64,000 bases of DNA, taken from Anaerococcus urinomassiliensis. GTDB taxonomy: Bacteria > Bacillota > Clostridia > Tissierellales > Peptoniphilaceae. How positions within the stretch are numbered: position 1 is the stretch's first letter; every line of letters begins with the position of its first letter. Position numbers and translations under genes: made by a program. The notes beneath the pieces are model-generated. The model was not told the DNA's origin, ran no database searches, and worked only from the letters and a program-made list of their open reading frames with translations. Location of the stretch: the NCBI RefSeq assembly GCF_900128425.1, contig NZ_LT635782.1, positions 721,359 to 785,358 on the forward strand, in the 5' to 3' direction. Positions 35,731 to 44,100 of this stretch are shown here, piece after piece.

Positions 35731-35947
35731 ATAAAGACCATTTTAGTATTAATAATTTTTAAACTAATATAAGTATTATTAATATCTTTTTAAAAGCTTT
35801 ATCTTTTCTTACTTGTTTTGCTTTTAATCTACCAATCTTTGCTAAGTTACTTTCCTCCTAGATATATCTTATTTAATAATCTAGCAATTAGCTTTGCAAA
35901 TAAGGCTAGTAGGCTGGTCAAAAGTTTACTGATTAAGCGCATTATTA
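35731..35947. other. AT-rich intergenic stretch, no gene seen
   Basis: About 215 bases between the tmRNA terminator and a large hairpin. On the minus strand there is a GGAGG followed by a 24-codon frame (LAKIGRLKAKQVRKDKAFKK and a hydrophobic end), but it has no ATG, GTG or TTG start. I see no promoter, RNA gene or repeat in it. Confidence 0.4.
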
Positions 35948-36033
35948 GAATAAAAATGGAGCCTATCATGAGCTGAAAAACCGTAATCCTATAATGGATT
36001 GAGCTTTTCAGATCATAATGGCTCCTTTATTCT
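35948..36033. repeat. large imperfect inverted repeat / bidirectional terminator
   Basis: An 86-base hairpin: GAATAAA/TTTATTC, GGAGCC/GGCTCC, ATGA/TCAT, CTGAAAA/TTTTCAG and an inner AATCC/GGATT hairpin, with a few mismatches and bulges. On the minus strand it is followed by ATTTTTATTC and lies 36 bases after the sucrose hydrolase stop, so it can end the sucrose operon. It is longer and more complex than any other terminator in the window. Confidence 0.7.
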
Positions 36034-36069
36034 TTAATTATAATAATTTTTTGATGTTATTCTCTTTGC

Positions 36070-37461
36070 TTATAAATTCCACTTTATAGCATCCATTTCA
36101 TAAAGAGTTCCTATAATGTCTGATTTAAATAGATTTTTCTCACCATACACTCTACTTGTCATTACATATTGCCCATTATTAATAAAGATTTCGACCGAAG
36201 ATGTATCTGAATATATACTAATATCATCTATTTTTTCGATCCTTATTTTTCTCTCGCATCTTCCATATCCACATTCGCCTAGTTTTAGGCTTAGGATTTG
36301 ATCCTTGTAGGTTAATTTTGCATCAGATCTTAGGTATATTTCAAATTCTCCATCAATATCTTCAGAAATAAATTCAAATGTTTGGTAGAAATAATTTTCG
36401 TTCTTTCTTATTTCTATTTTTTTATTTATTAAATTTTCTATTTCTTTTATTGGTTTTTGCAATAGTTTATTGTCTGACACTTTTAGCTCTCTAGGAAGAG
36501 TCAATGCGTGTTGCCAGTTATTTTTAACTGTCGGATTTGTATAAGAGGCATCTGGCATGCCCATCCATCCTATTAGAATTCTTCTGCCTTTTTCATCTTC
36601 AAATGTTTGTGGAGCGTAAAAATCAAAACCATAGTCTAGTTCTACGAATTCTCCAAAGCTATAGGTCTTTGCTTTTAAGTCTACATCTATTGGAAAATAG
36701 CCAGATTGATATATGTTTTGGTATTTGAATTCTTCACTTTCCAAGCCTTGGGGAGATACCATAAGGAATTTCTTTCCATCTAGTTCAAAGAAATCTGGAC
36801 ATTCCCACATATATCCAAAGTCGTAGTTTGTAGTGATTTCCATATGATAGGCAAATTTTTCTAAGTCATTTGATCTATATACTATGACCTTACCCTTATT
36901 GTTTTTATCTCTGGCGCCCAAGAAAAGATAGTAATTTCCATCTTCTTCATAAATCTTTGGATCTCTAACATGTCTAGTCAAATCCTTTGGATAGTCATCA
37001 TTGGATAAAATCAATTCTTTTTTATGGTAAGTAAATCCATCTTCTGATACGATTTTGATTGTGTTGTGGTCACGCCCATCGTTGATATAATCGTAATTAC
37101 CAGGATATTTGACATTGCCAGTATAAAAAAAGTTTATTTTATTATCTTTTATAAAGGCAGAGCCAGAATAGGCTCCAACTTTATCAATATTTGTATCTGC
37201 AAATATAAACGGTTCATGGTACTTATAATTTATAAAGTCTTTTGTTGTAACATGGCCCCAAATAATATTTTTTCTAATGGCATGAAGTGGGTCAGCCTGA
37301 TAATAAATATGATATGTCCCATCAAGATGACATAGTCCATTGGGATCATTGAGCCAGCCTGTAATAGGGCTTATATGGTATTTAAGATTAAATGGATCAT
37401 TAATCTTTTCTTCTATTTTATTTTTTTCAAATTCTTTATTAAAATATTCTTTGCTATACAT
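36070..37461 (-). CDS. scrB: sucrose-6-phosphate hydrolase (GH32)
   Basis: The GH32 motifs are all present: GWLNDPNG with nucleophile Asp39, RDPKIY (transition-state Asp), and ECPDFF with the acid Glu. A C-terminal beta-sandwich follows. The 463-residue cytosolic enzyme splits sucrose 6-phosphate into glucose 6-phosphate and fructose. Its ATG overlaps the stop codon of the PTS gene by one base (TAATG), a tight translational coupling, and this pairing is the main evidence for sucrose specificity. Confidence 0.92.
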   Translation of the reverse strand: MYSKEYFNKEFEKNKIEEKINDPFNLKYHISPITGWLNDPNGLCHLDGTYHIYYQADPLHAIRKNIIWGHVTTKDFINYKYHEPFIFADTNIDKVGAYSGSAFIKDNKINFFYTGNVKYPGNYDYINDGRDHNTIKIVSEDGFTYHKKELILSNDDYPKDLTRHVRDPKIYEEDGNYYLFLGARDKNNKGKVIVYRSNDLEKFAYHMEITTNYDFGYMWECPDFFELDGKKFLMVSPQGLESEEFKYQNIYQSGYFPIDVDLKAKTYSFGEFVELDYGFDFYAPQTFEDEKGRRILIGWMGMPDASYTNPTVKNNWQHALTLPRELKVSDNKLLQKPIKEIENLINKKIEIRKNENYFYQTFEFISEDIDGEFEIYLRSDAKLTYKDQILSLKLGECGYGRCERKIRIEKIDDISIYSDTSSVEIFINNGQYVMTSRVYGEKNLFKSDIIGTLYEMDAIKWNL

Positions 37462-39392
37462 TAACTAATCCTAATTATATGGTCTCCTACTTCTTTTTGG
37501 CCTTGGTCTACATTTATTGTTTTTGATTCGTCCACATCCATCAAGACTAGCATGGTTTGTGTTGAGTATCCTGCCTCTTTGATTACTTGAGGATCCATTT
37601 CCATAAGCAAGTCCCCTTTTTTAACAGCATCCCCCTCACTAACAAAAGATTTGAATCCCTTGCCTTCTAAGTTTACTGTATCAATTCCTGCATGAATTAG
37701 GATATTGATACCATTTGATGTTGAAAGTCCAATAGCATGTCCTGTAGGAAATACTGTTTCTACCTTGGCATCACAAGGAGCGAAAATTTGATTAGAGCTT
37801 ATGTCAATTGCTACGCCATCTCCAAGGGCCTTTGAAGCAAATGCACCATCTTCTGATTCACTTATTGGTTTTACTAGACCTTTCATAGGTGAAAATAGCT
37901 CCAATTCTCCAATTTCGTCATTTGTAGCAATTAATTCTTTATTAGTTGGTCCGTTTTTTACTTTACTTTCATCATCTTTGTCAACTTGACGAAGCATACC
38001 TGACTTATCAAAGAAAATTGTTAGGCCAAATGAAACTCCAAAGGCAAGAATCATTCCTATGCCAAAGTCTAGCCAACTTTCTGGTCTTATGGATATAAAT
38101 CCTGGTATACCTGCAGCTCCTAGGGCTATGGCTAATACATGACGAAAGGCAAGCCAAGCACTTCCTACTGCTGAACCAATAATAGCAGCTATAAATGGAT
38201 AGCGCAATCTTAAGTTAATACCAAACATAGCAGGTTCTGTGATACCTAGTAGGGCAGAAACCCCAGATGCTGCCGCAGTTGATTTCATTTTTTCATTTTT
38301 TGTTGTCATAAGAACCGCTAAAACAGCCGCTCCTTGAGCAACGTTATTCATTGAAGCAGTTGGGAATATGAATGATCCACCTGCGCTAGTTGTAGCCTTA
38401 GCTATAAGTTGGGTTTCTATTGGAATGAAGCTGTGATGCATGCCAGTCATTGTAATTGGTGCATAGAACAATCCAAACAAAGCTCCGCCCAAAAATCCTA
38501 AGGTATTATACATTGATGTAATACCTACAGTTAACAAGTCACCTGCTGTTCTTAATAGTGGACCAACAAAGGCAAATGTAATAAATCCTGTAATCAGTGT
38601 TGCAAGCAAAGGCGTTGTTAAGTTGTCTAGCCATGTAGGTGTTACCTTGTGAAGTCTAGTCTCGATTTTTGCTAAGATCCAAGCTACAGCAAGTACTGGC
38701 AATACTGTTCCTTGGTAACCTACTGCTGGTATATCCCAACCAAATATATTCCACAAAGGAATATCTCCAGCAGGAGTTGCCGCCAAACTGTAAGCATTTA
38801 ATAAGTCTGGATGGACCATTATCATGCCCATTGCAGCACCTAGGTAAGGATTACCTCCAAATTTTTTGGTAGCTGAAAATCCTATTAGTACAGGTAAAAA
38901 TGCAAAGGCAGCTGATGAAAAAGTATTTATCATCTGTGCAAGACCTGCAATGCCAGGATAAAGACTTATGATTGAGTCACTTCGGCCATTAAAAAATGGC
39001 GCTGTCAATATGTTATTTAGTCCCATCAAAAGACCGCCAGCTACTATTGCAGGTATTATTGGCACAAAAATATCTGAAAGAGTTTTTACTGCTCTTTGTA
39101 ACCAATTACCTTCTTTTTCCACTGGTGCATCGCTTATCTTCTCATCCCCAATAATTTTTAGCACTTCATCAGTAACTAAATTTACTTTTCCAGATCCTAA
39201 GATGATTTGATACTGATTGTTTGATAGGTTAGTTCCCTTCACATCATCTAGGTCCATAATAGCTTCATCATTCCTTTTTGAAAAATCTTTTAGATGAAAT
39301 CTAAGCCTTGTGGCACAATGTTCTGCTGATATAATGTTATCTTTTTCGCCGACATTTTTTATAATTTCTTCGGCTAATTTCCTATTATCCAT
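37461..39392 (-). CDS. scrA: sucrose-specific PTS transporter EIIBCA
   Basis: Domain order: EIIB (about 1-85, phosphocysteine in SAEHCATRLRF, Cys26), EIIC with about ten membrane helices (about 105-460), and glucose-type EIIA at the C-terminus (about 500-640, catalytic His in ILIHAGIDTV). HPr phosphorylates EIIA, then EIIB, then the incoming sugar. The linked scrB supports sucrose; a trehalose or beta-glucoside transporter would have a similar sequence. No regulator gene is adjacent, so CcpA or a distant ScrR may control it. A TATAAT lies about 20 bases before the SD. Confidence 0.9.
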   Translation of the reverse strand: MDNRKLAEEIIKNVGEKDNIISAEHCATRLRFHLKDFSKRNDEAIMDLDDVKGTNLSNNQYQIILGSGKVNLVTDEVLKIIGDEKISDAPVEKEGNWLQRAVKTLSDIFVPIIPAIVAGGLLMGLNNILTAPFFNGRSDSIISLYPGIAGLAQMINTFSSAAFAFLPVLIGFSATKKFGGNPYLGAAMGMIMVHPDLLNAYSLAATPAGDIPLWNIFGWDIPAVGYQGTVLPVLAVAWILAKIETRLHKVTPTWLDNLTTPLLATLITGFITFAFVGPLLRTAGDLLTVGITSMYNTLGFLGGALFGLFYAPITMTGMHHSFIPIETQLIAKATTSAGGSFIFPTASMNNVAQGAAVLAVLMTTKNEKMKSTAAASGVSALLGITEPAMFGINLRLRYPFIAAIIGSAVGSAWLAFRHVLAIALGAAGIPGFISIRPESWLDFGIGMILAFGVSFGLTIFFDKSGMLRQVDKDDESKVKNGPTNKELIATNDEIGELELFSPMKGLVKPISESEDGAFASKALGDGVAIDISSNQIFAPCDAKVETVFPTGHAIGLSTSNGINILIHAGIDTVNLEGKGFKSFVSEGDAVKKGDLLMEMDPQVIKEAGYSTQTMLVLMDVDESKTINVDQGQKEVGDHIIRIS

Positions 39393-39432
39393 ACATATTC
39401 CCTCCTTTACTTTATTATATCAAATTTCCCAA

Positions 39433-39454
39433 ATAAAAAAGAGCCTAAGCTCTT
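39433..39454 (-). terminator. terminator after the lipoprotein gene
   Basis: Minus-strand stem AAGAGC/GCTCTT (loop TTAG) followed by TTTTATTT. It overlaps the stop codon of the upstream lipoprotein gene and lies about 40 bases before the scrA start. Confidence 0.8.
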
Positions 39455-40409
39455 AATTATAATAAAAATCATCGTCTGGTTTTTCACCAGCAAAGATATT
39501 TTTGTCAAATTGGTACAATTTGTCAATGAAATTATTAAATATATCTTTCATTGATTGGCCGCTTACATAGGTGATATTCATCCTATCTAGGGCCTTTTTT
39601 GCTTCATCTTCTGTGATATCATAAGTGGATAATAGGTCATTGGATACTTTTGTGTCTTTTCCTATTTTATCAGAAGCTTCTTTGTAAGATTCTAGGAAAT
39701 CTTTGAAGCTTTCTTCGTTATTTTCCAAGTAACTATTATTTACTATTATAACCTCGCTGATAAAATCTCCCTCACCCATTTGCAGCAAGTCATCAACACT
39801 AGATACGTATTGGGTATTTCTTAAGGATCTTGTGTAGTAGGGATCTGCTAGTATTGCAAGATAGTTTGATGAATTCTCCATTTTTTCTACTATTTCACCT
39901 AGGTTTTTATAGTATTCTACATTAATCCTTAGGACAAAGTTTAATGGACCTAGCTTATTTTCTACAATTTTGCCAAGGTTATTGGCTAAGTCTGCTATAT
40001 ATAAGTTTTTGCCCTTGTAGTCCATTTGATTGTTTATTTTTTGATCACTTACTAAGTACAAATTTCCTGTCGATGTGATAGCCGCTATCTTTATACTCCC
40101 ATTTGTTTTGTTGTAGTAATAAGGAGCTAGGTAGCCAGGTACTACTGCAACGTCAAAGTCATTTTGCTCTATTTCGCTATAATTATTAGTCTTATCGATA
40201 TTAAAATCAAACGTATCATCTGCCATATTCTCTAGAATAACTTTGGATGCAAATGTTCCTGGTTTTATATTGATTTGACTTGTTTCTTCTTTTATTTCTT
40301 CTTTAATAGCTGGCTTTTCCACTTGGACTTGTGGATCTTCCTTTTTCCTGCATGATGACACAAGAAATATAAGGGCTAATGATAAAATTATTTTTTTAGA
40401 TTTATTCAA
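39453..40409 (-). CDS. lipoprotein, ABC-transporter substrate-binding-like
   Basis: The signal sequence ends in the lipobox LVSSC (lipid Cys at about residue 20). A Glu/Lys-rich linker of about 30 residues precedes a domain resembling SsuA/ThiY/NMT1-type binding proteins (DFDVAVVPGYLAPYYY, AAITSTGNLYLVSD, YLAILADPYYT). No ABC permease or ATPase gene is adjacent: the gene overlaps the end of recR by eight bases instead. The ligand is unknown, and the lack of partners makes the transport role uncertain. Confidence 0.7.
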   Translation of the reverse strand: MNKSKKIILSLALIFLVSSCRKKEDPQVQVEKPAIKEEIKEETSQINIKPGTFASKVILENMADDTFDFNIDKTNNYSEIEQNDFDVAVVPGYLAPYYYNKTNGSIKIAAITSTGNLYLVSDQKINNQMDYKGKNLYIADLANNLGKIVENKLGPLNFVLRINVEYYKNLGEIVEKMENSSNYLAILADPYYTRSLRNTQYVSSVDDLLQMGEGDFISEVIIVNNSYLENNEESFKDFLESYKEASDKIGKDTKVSNDLLSTYDITEDEAKKALDRMNITYVSGQSMKDIFNNFIDKLYQFDKNIFAGEKPDDDFYYN

Positions 40410-41007
40410 TAACTTCTCTCCTATCTTCTATTGCCCTTTCTAAGGTAAGTTGATCAAAATATTCTAAGTTTGAGCCAACTGGTATACCCTGGGCAATCTT
40501 TGATAGTCTTACACCTTTTTTGGCTAATAAACTTGATAAAAATAGGCTAGTTGTTTCTCCTTCTATAGTGGAAGAAATTGCAAGTATTATCTCCTTTACC
40601 CCATCTTCATCAATTCTTTTGATAAGTTTATCTATGTTTAACTCTTCAGGGCCAATTCCATCTGAAGGAGATATCAAACCACCTAGGACATGGTATTTGC
40701 CATGATAGGCGTGAGATTTTTCTATTGCTATGAGATCAGTTACATCTTCGATAACGCAAATAAAGTCATCTTCACGGGTGATGTCCTTACAAATATCACA
40801 TATGTCATTTTCTGTAAGATTTCCACAGATATCGCAATGCTTTATCTTTTCTTTGACCTCTATAAGCGCCTTAGAAAAATCCTCTACACTATCCCTATCT
40901 CTACTAACTATGCTCATTGCTAGTCTTTCAGCAGATTTTTTGCCTATAGTAGGAAGTTTTTGAAATTGTTCTATTAGATTATCTAAACTTTCTGGATAGA
41001 TTGCCAT
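40402..41007 (-). CDS. recR: recombination protein RecR
   Basis: The 201-residue protein has the RecR helix-hairpin-helix (LPTIGKKSAERLA), a four-Cys zinc finger (CDICGNLTENDICDIC, residues about 57-72), the Toprim domain with VIEDVTD, and the C-terminal ARGIPVGS-like motif AQGIPVGSNLEY. It acts with RecO and RecF in loading RecA at gaps. It is in the standard order dnaX-ybaB-recR and overlaps ybaB by one base. Confidence 0.96.
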   Translation of the reverse strand: MAIYPESLDNLIEQFQKLPTIGKKSAERLAMSIVSRDRDSVEDFSKALIEVKEKIKHCDICGNLTENDICDICKDITREDDFICVIEDVTDLIAIEKSHAYHGKYHVLGGLISPSDGIGPEELNIDKLIKRIDEDGVKEIILAISSTIEGETTSLFLSSLLAKKGVRLSKIAQGIPVGSNLEYFDQLTLERAIEDRREVIE

Positions 41008-41342
41008 TACATAAGACCTGGTATGTTTAGTCCACCTGTTAATTTGCCCATTGTTTCTCCGCTATATTCGTCTGCCTTTTTCATTGCATCATTTATAGCT
41101 GCAATGATTAAATCTTCTAGCATTTCGACATCTTCTGGGTCGATTACATCTGGGTCAATTTTGATAGCTATGACTTCTTTCTTGCCATTTACAGTTGCAG
41201 ATACAACTCCGCCACCTGATGTTGACTCAAATTCTTTTTCTTCTATATCTTGTTGAGCCTTTTCCATTTGCTCTTGCATCTTTTTAACTTGTTTCATCAT
41301 ATTGTTCATATTTGCTCCGCCTGGGAATCCGCCTCTTGCCAT
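41007..41342 (-). CDS. ybaB: YbaB/EbfC-family nucleoid-associated protein
   Basis: The 111-residue protein has the family motif [19 protein letters not shown], the [11 protein letters not shown] strand and the C-terminal [12 protein letters not shown]. The family binds DNA as a dimer. It lies between dnaX and recR, 11 bases after dnaX, as in most Firmicutes. Confidence 0.95.
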   Translation of the reverse strand: MARGGFPGGANMNNMMKQVKKMQEQMEKAQQDIEEKEFESTSGGGVVSATVNGKKEVIAIKIDPDVIDPEDVEMLEDLIIAAINDAMKKADEYSGETMGKLTGGLNIPGLM

Positions 41343-41353
41343 ATTTATCTCTC

Positions 41354-43030
41354 CTATTCTATGACTAAATCTTCACCAAAAACATCTAATAGTCTTTGGG
41401 AATTGTCAGTTTTTTTTTCTATTTTTGTATCCTTCTTATTATCATTATGGTTTAAATCTTCGCTTGTGGCAATAGTAAATATATATGCCCCATTTAAGAT
41501 TTCCATAAGATTTCTTTCTATATCGTCAGTTTTCTTTTCTAAAATGAACCTATAAAATTCCTTATCTGCTGCCAAGATAAACTTATTGCCGTCGATTTTG
41601 TATTGCAAACCCTGGTCACGGAAGAATTCATGGAAAATCCCTCCGGCAGTTTTTATAATCATATCCTGGACTTGCAACTCTTGTGATTTTGAAAGCTTAA
41701 CTACTTTAGTATCTTCAAAATCTTCAAAGCTAGCTTCTTCTGGTGGAATCTCAGATTTTTCTTCTGATACAGATTTTTCGGGCTCATTTACTTCGATTGC
41801 TAGCTCATCTTGTCCACTAGTATTATTAGGTCTTTGTGGTAAATTGCCTAGATTTGCTAGTCTACTATCAAGAATCTTATTTACCAAATCGTCGATATCA
41901 GATGGACTAGCCATCTCCAAGGCTTTGATTCTCGATTCTATACTCTTGGTATTTTTAAGTTTTACTAGCCTTAGTACACAAAGTTCTGTCAAGACATCAG
42001 TATTGTCAACTTGCTTTAGCCTTGTCCCATAGTCAATCAATATATCAAGATAATCGCCAATGTCAAAAAGATCTATGTCATTGGCCAATTCCTTGATAAA
42101 AGCTAGTCTTTCTTCATTTTCGAAAAATTTATCATTTTCACTCATCTTATAAATCATAATATCATTGAAATAGCTTATTAATGAATCTATGATATCTTTG
42201 TTGGTCTTATTATTTTCTCTAAGCCTAAATACTAAGTCCAAAGATTTAGATGAGTCCTTACGAACTATTGCCCTAGCAAGTTTATCTATATCGTAAAAGT
42301 CTACTACTCCAAGTAAGTTTTCAACTTCACTTAGTTTATAGGAATCTTTTTCCAAAGATAATACTTGATCTAAGATGGAAAGAGCATCACGCATGGCACC
42401 ATTGGCTTTTTTAATAATTAGCCTTATGGCTTCATTTTCCATTGTTATTGATTTATCTTCTAAGATATAGTCTATTTGCTCTTTTATTTTATTTTCATCA
42501 ATCTTATTAAATTCATATTTTTGGACTCTTGAAAGAATTGTTGATGGGATTTTTTCAATTTCTGTTGTTGCAAGTATAAATACCAAATGACTTGGTGGCT
42601 CTTCCATAATTTTTAAAAGTGCATTGAAGGCCTCCCTTGTTATCATGTGGGCCTCGTCTATGATGTAGACCTTGTATTTGAGCTTGTTGGGTGGGTAGAT
42701 TACATTGTCTTTTAGGTTTCTAATATCATCTATCCTACGGTTGCTTGCAGCATCCATTTCCACTACATCAATGGTGGTTTCTTCTTCTATAGCCTTGCAA
42801 TTTTCACATTCCATACAGGGAGATCCGTCTTTGGGATTAAGACAATTGATTGCTTTTGCAAAGATTTTTGCACAAGTTGTCTTTCCTGTACCACGCTCTC
42901 CAGAAAATAGGTAGGCATGGCTGATATTGCCGGATTTGACCTGGTTTTTGAGTACATTTACAACCCTATCTTGGCCTAGTACACTATCAAAAGTCTTTGG
43001 CCTATACTGTCTATATAAAGCTTTTGCCAT
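41354..43030 (-). CDS. dnaX: DNA polymerase III subunits gamma and tau
   Basis: The AAA+ clamp-loader ATPase has Walker A GERGTGKT near residue 45, a four-Cys zinc module ([16 protein letters not shown]), Walker B IIDEAH and the SRC-like LSRVQKYEF arginine-finger region. The C-terminal 180 residues are a lower-complexity tau-like tail. It loads the sliding clamp during replication. At 558 aa the length is normal. A promoter with an extended -10 (TGGTATAAT) lies 24 bases upstream, back to back with the tRNA-Ser promoter. Confidence 0.96.
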   Translation of the reverse strand: MAKALYRQYRPKTFDSVLGQDRVVNVLKNQVKSGNISHAYLFSGERGTGKTTCAKIFAKAINCLNPKDGSPCMECENCKAIEEETTIDVVEMDAASNRRIDDIRNLKDNVIYPPNKLKYKVYIIDEAHMITREAFNALLKIMEEPPSHLVFILATTEIEKIPSTILSRVQKYEFNKIDENKIKEQIDYILEDKSITMENEAIRLIIKKANGAMRDALSILDQVLSLEKDSYKLSEVENLLGVVDFYDIDKLARAIVRKDSSKSLDLVFRLRENNKTNKDIIDSLISYFNDIMIYKMSENDKFFENEERLAFIKELANDIDLFDIGDYLDILIDYGTRLKQVDNTDVLTELCVLRLVKLKNTKSIESRIKALEMASPSDIDDLVNKILDSRLANLGNLPQRPNNTSGQDELAIEVNEPEKSVSEEKSEIPPEEASFEDFEDTKVVKLSKSQELQVQDMIIKTAGGIFHEFFRDQGLQYKIDGNKFILAADKEFYRFILEKKTDDIERNLMEILNGAYIFTIATSEDLNHNDNKKDTKIEKKTDNSQRLLDVFGEDLVIE

Positions 43031-43053
43031 AATCTTCCTTTCTAATCTTATTC

Positions 43054-43082
43054 ATTATACCATAAGAAATTTTGCATATGAA
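43054..43082 (-). promoter_or_regulatory. promoter of dnaX-ybaB-recR
   Basis: Minus strand TTCATA, 17-base spacer and TATAAT at 43054-43059, with TG one base before the -10 (extended -10). It overlaps the -35 region of the divergent tRNA-Ser promoter. Confidence 0.6.
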
Positions 43083-43099
43083 TAATCTTAGGGTATAAT
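43072..43099 (+). promoter_or_regulatory. promoter of tRNA-Ser and SRP RNA
   Basis: TTGCAT at 43072-43077, 16-base spacer, TATAAT at 43094-43099, placed about 18 bases upstream of the mature tRNA. Confidence 0.7.
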
Positions 43100-43117
43100 T
43101 TTATATGTTAATCATAA

Positions 43118-43210
43118 GGAGAGCTGTCCGAGTGGTTGAAGGAGCACGATTGGAAATCGTGTATACGTGTTTTAAGCGTATCATGGGTTCAAATCCCATG
43201 CTCTCCGCCA
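43118..43210 (+). tRNA. tRNA-Ser (anticodon GGA)
   Basis: The acceptor stem GGAGAGC/GCTCTCC closes a class II tRNA with a long variable arm (TATACGTGTTTTAAGCGTATC region), anticodon arm CACGATTGGAAATCGTG giving anticodon GGA, and T-arm GGGTTCAAATCCC. CCA is encoded (43208-43210). It reads UCC and UCU codons. The SRP RNA begins directly after it. Confidence 0.96.
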
Positions 43211-43480
43211 CGCACTAGACGGGGAACTAGCGATGCCTTGTAACCTGCGATTCGCTACAGCAGGGTTGAATTCCCAGTTTAGGGATATAATTTTATTATA
43301 AGCCTAGTAAGACTCGTGTTGATTGATGGGTCTTGCGCAACAGGAAACTATGAACCATGTCAGGACGGGAACGTAGCAGCATTAAGTAGATCTTTCTGTG
43401 TGCCGCAAGGTCACCTATCATGAGCGAAGCTTATTAGAAACTACAATGGATTTATATTTCGAAGCTGGGTGTGCTTACAT
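43211..43480 (+). ncRNA. ffs: signal recognition particle RNA (long Firmicute scRNA type)
   Basis: The helix-8 core GTCAGGACGGGAACGTAGCAGCA (SRP54/Ffh-binding, GGAA tetraloop) lies at about 43358-43381, and the 5' Alu-type region CACGCACTAGACGGGGAACTAGCG resembles the B. subtilis scRNA, so it is the long form of about 270 nt. The 5' end abuts the tRNA-Ser CCA, and the ends pair (GCGCAC-like with GTGTGC). It works with Ffh in co-translational membrane targeting. The exact ends are approximate. Confidence 0.92.
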
Positions 43481-43485
43481 ATTTT

Positions 43486-43555
43486 GGTTGTTGCAAGAGA
43501 AGTAAACTATTCTAATATTATTGAGAATATTTATTTCTTGTAACAACCTTTTTTT
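43486..43555 (+). terminator. terminator of the tRNA-Ser/SRP RNA transcript
   Basis: A 63-base hairpin with arms GGTTGTT/AACAACC, CAAGA/TCTTG and an inner TATTCT/GAGAATA helix, followed by seven T. Confidence 0.9.
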
Positions 43556-43559
43556 AAAC

Positions 43560-43588
43560 TTTAAATAAATATCTAAATAGTTTATAAT
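43560..43588 (+). promoter_or_regulatory. promoter of the CBS-domain gene
   Basis: TTTAAA at 43560-43565, 17-base spacer, TATAAT at 43583-43588, 21 bases before the ATG with GAGGAG as SD. Confidence 0.65.
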
Positions 43589-43609
43589 ATTAGATATGAG
43601 GAGTTAGTA

Positions 43610-44074
43610 ATGATAGGAAAAATTGTAGAAGAAATGTTCAAACAACCTACAGAAAATATAATGATTCCAGCTAGTGATGTTGCTACAGTTCACGAAGACG
43701 ATAACCTAGTCCATGCTATCTTGGTCTTGTCATCCTCTGGCTATCAAACTATTCCAGTCCTTGATAATAAAAATAGGGTTAGAGGTCTTATATCTATATC
43801 AAATATAGTCACTTCAGCCCACGAACTTTCCATTTTTGATGAGGACCAACTGGCTGATTTTAAAATTTCTGAGGTTATGAATCAGATGGTTCCAATGCTT
43901 TTTGATAATTATAATCTTGAAGACGTACTAAGGCTTTTGGTAAATAATAACTTTATATGTATCACTCACAAAAACGGCTATTTCTTGGGGATTATACCTA
44001 GAAAGATAGTGCTAGAAAGATTTACCTACATAGCCCACACTATAGAAAATGAATATAAGCTTACAAAAAAATGA
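43610..44074 (+). CDS. cbpB: CBS-domain protein, likely c-di-AMP-binding CbpB/DarB
   Basis: The 154-residue protein has two CBS motifs (about residues 15-70 and 85-145). It matches B. subtilis DarB (YkuL) in layout: IMIPASDVATV, LVHAILVLSSSGYQTIPVLD, and NNNFICITHKNGYFLGIIPRKIVLE. In its relatives this protein binds cyclic di-AMP and, when free, activates the stringent-response synthetase Rel and pyruvate carboxylase. The ligand here is inferred from homology. It stands alone on the plus strand and shares a bidirectional terminator with the GlgB-like gene. Confidence 0.85.
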   Translation: MIGKIVEEMFKQPTENIMIPASDVATVHEDDNLVHAILVLSSSGYQTIPVLDNKNRVRGLISISNIVTSAHELSIFDEDQLADFKISEVMNQMVPMLFDNYNLEDVLRLLVNNNFICITHKNGYFLGIIPRKIVLERFTYIAHTIENEYKLTKK

Positions 44075-44100
44075 TGAGTTTTGACACCCATCATTTTTTT
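44069..44100. terminator. bidirectional terminator shared by cbpB and the GlgB-like gene
   Basis: Stem AAATGATG/CATCATTT with a 12-base loop, with A-run on one side and T-run on the other, so it can stop transcription from both strands. It overlaps the cbpB stop. Confidence 0.88.

Noticed and set aside
35826..35905. GGAGG followed by a 24-codon basic frame on the minus strand
   Set aside because: No ATG, GTG or TTG start and no similarity to a known peptide; it could be a gene remnant but cannot be supported.
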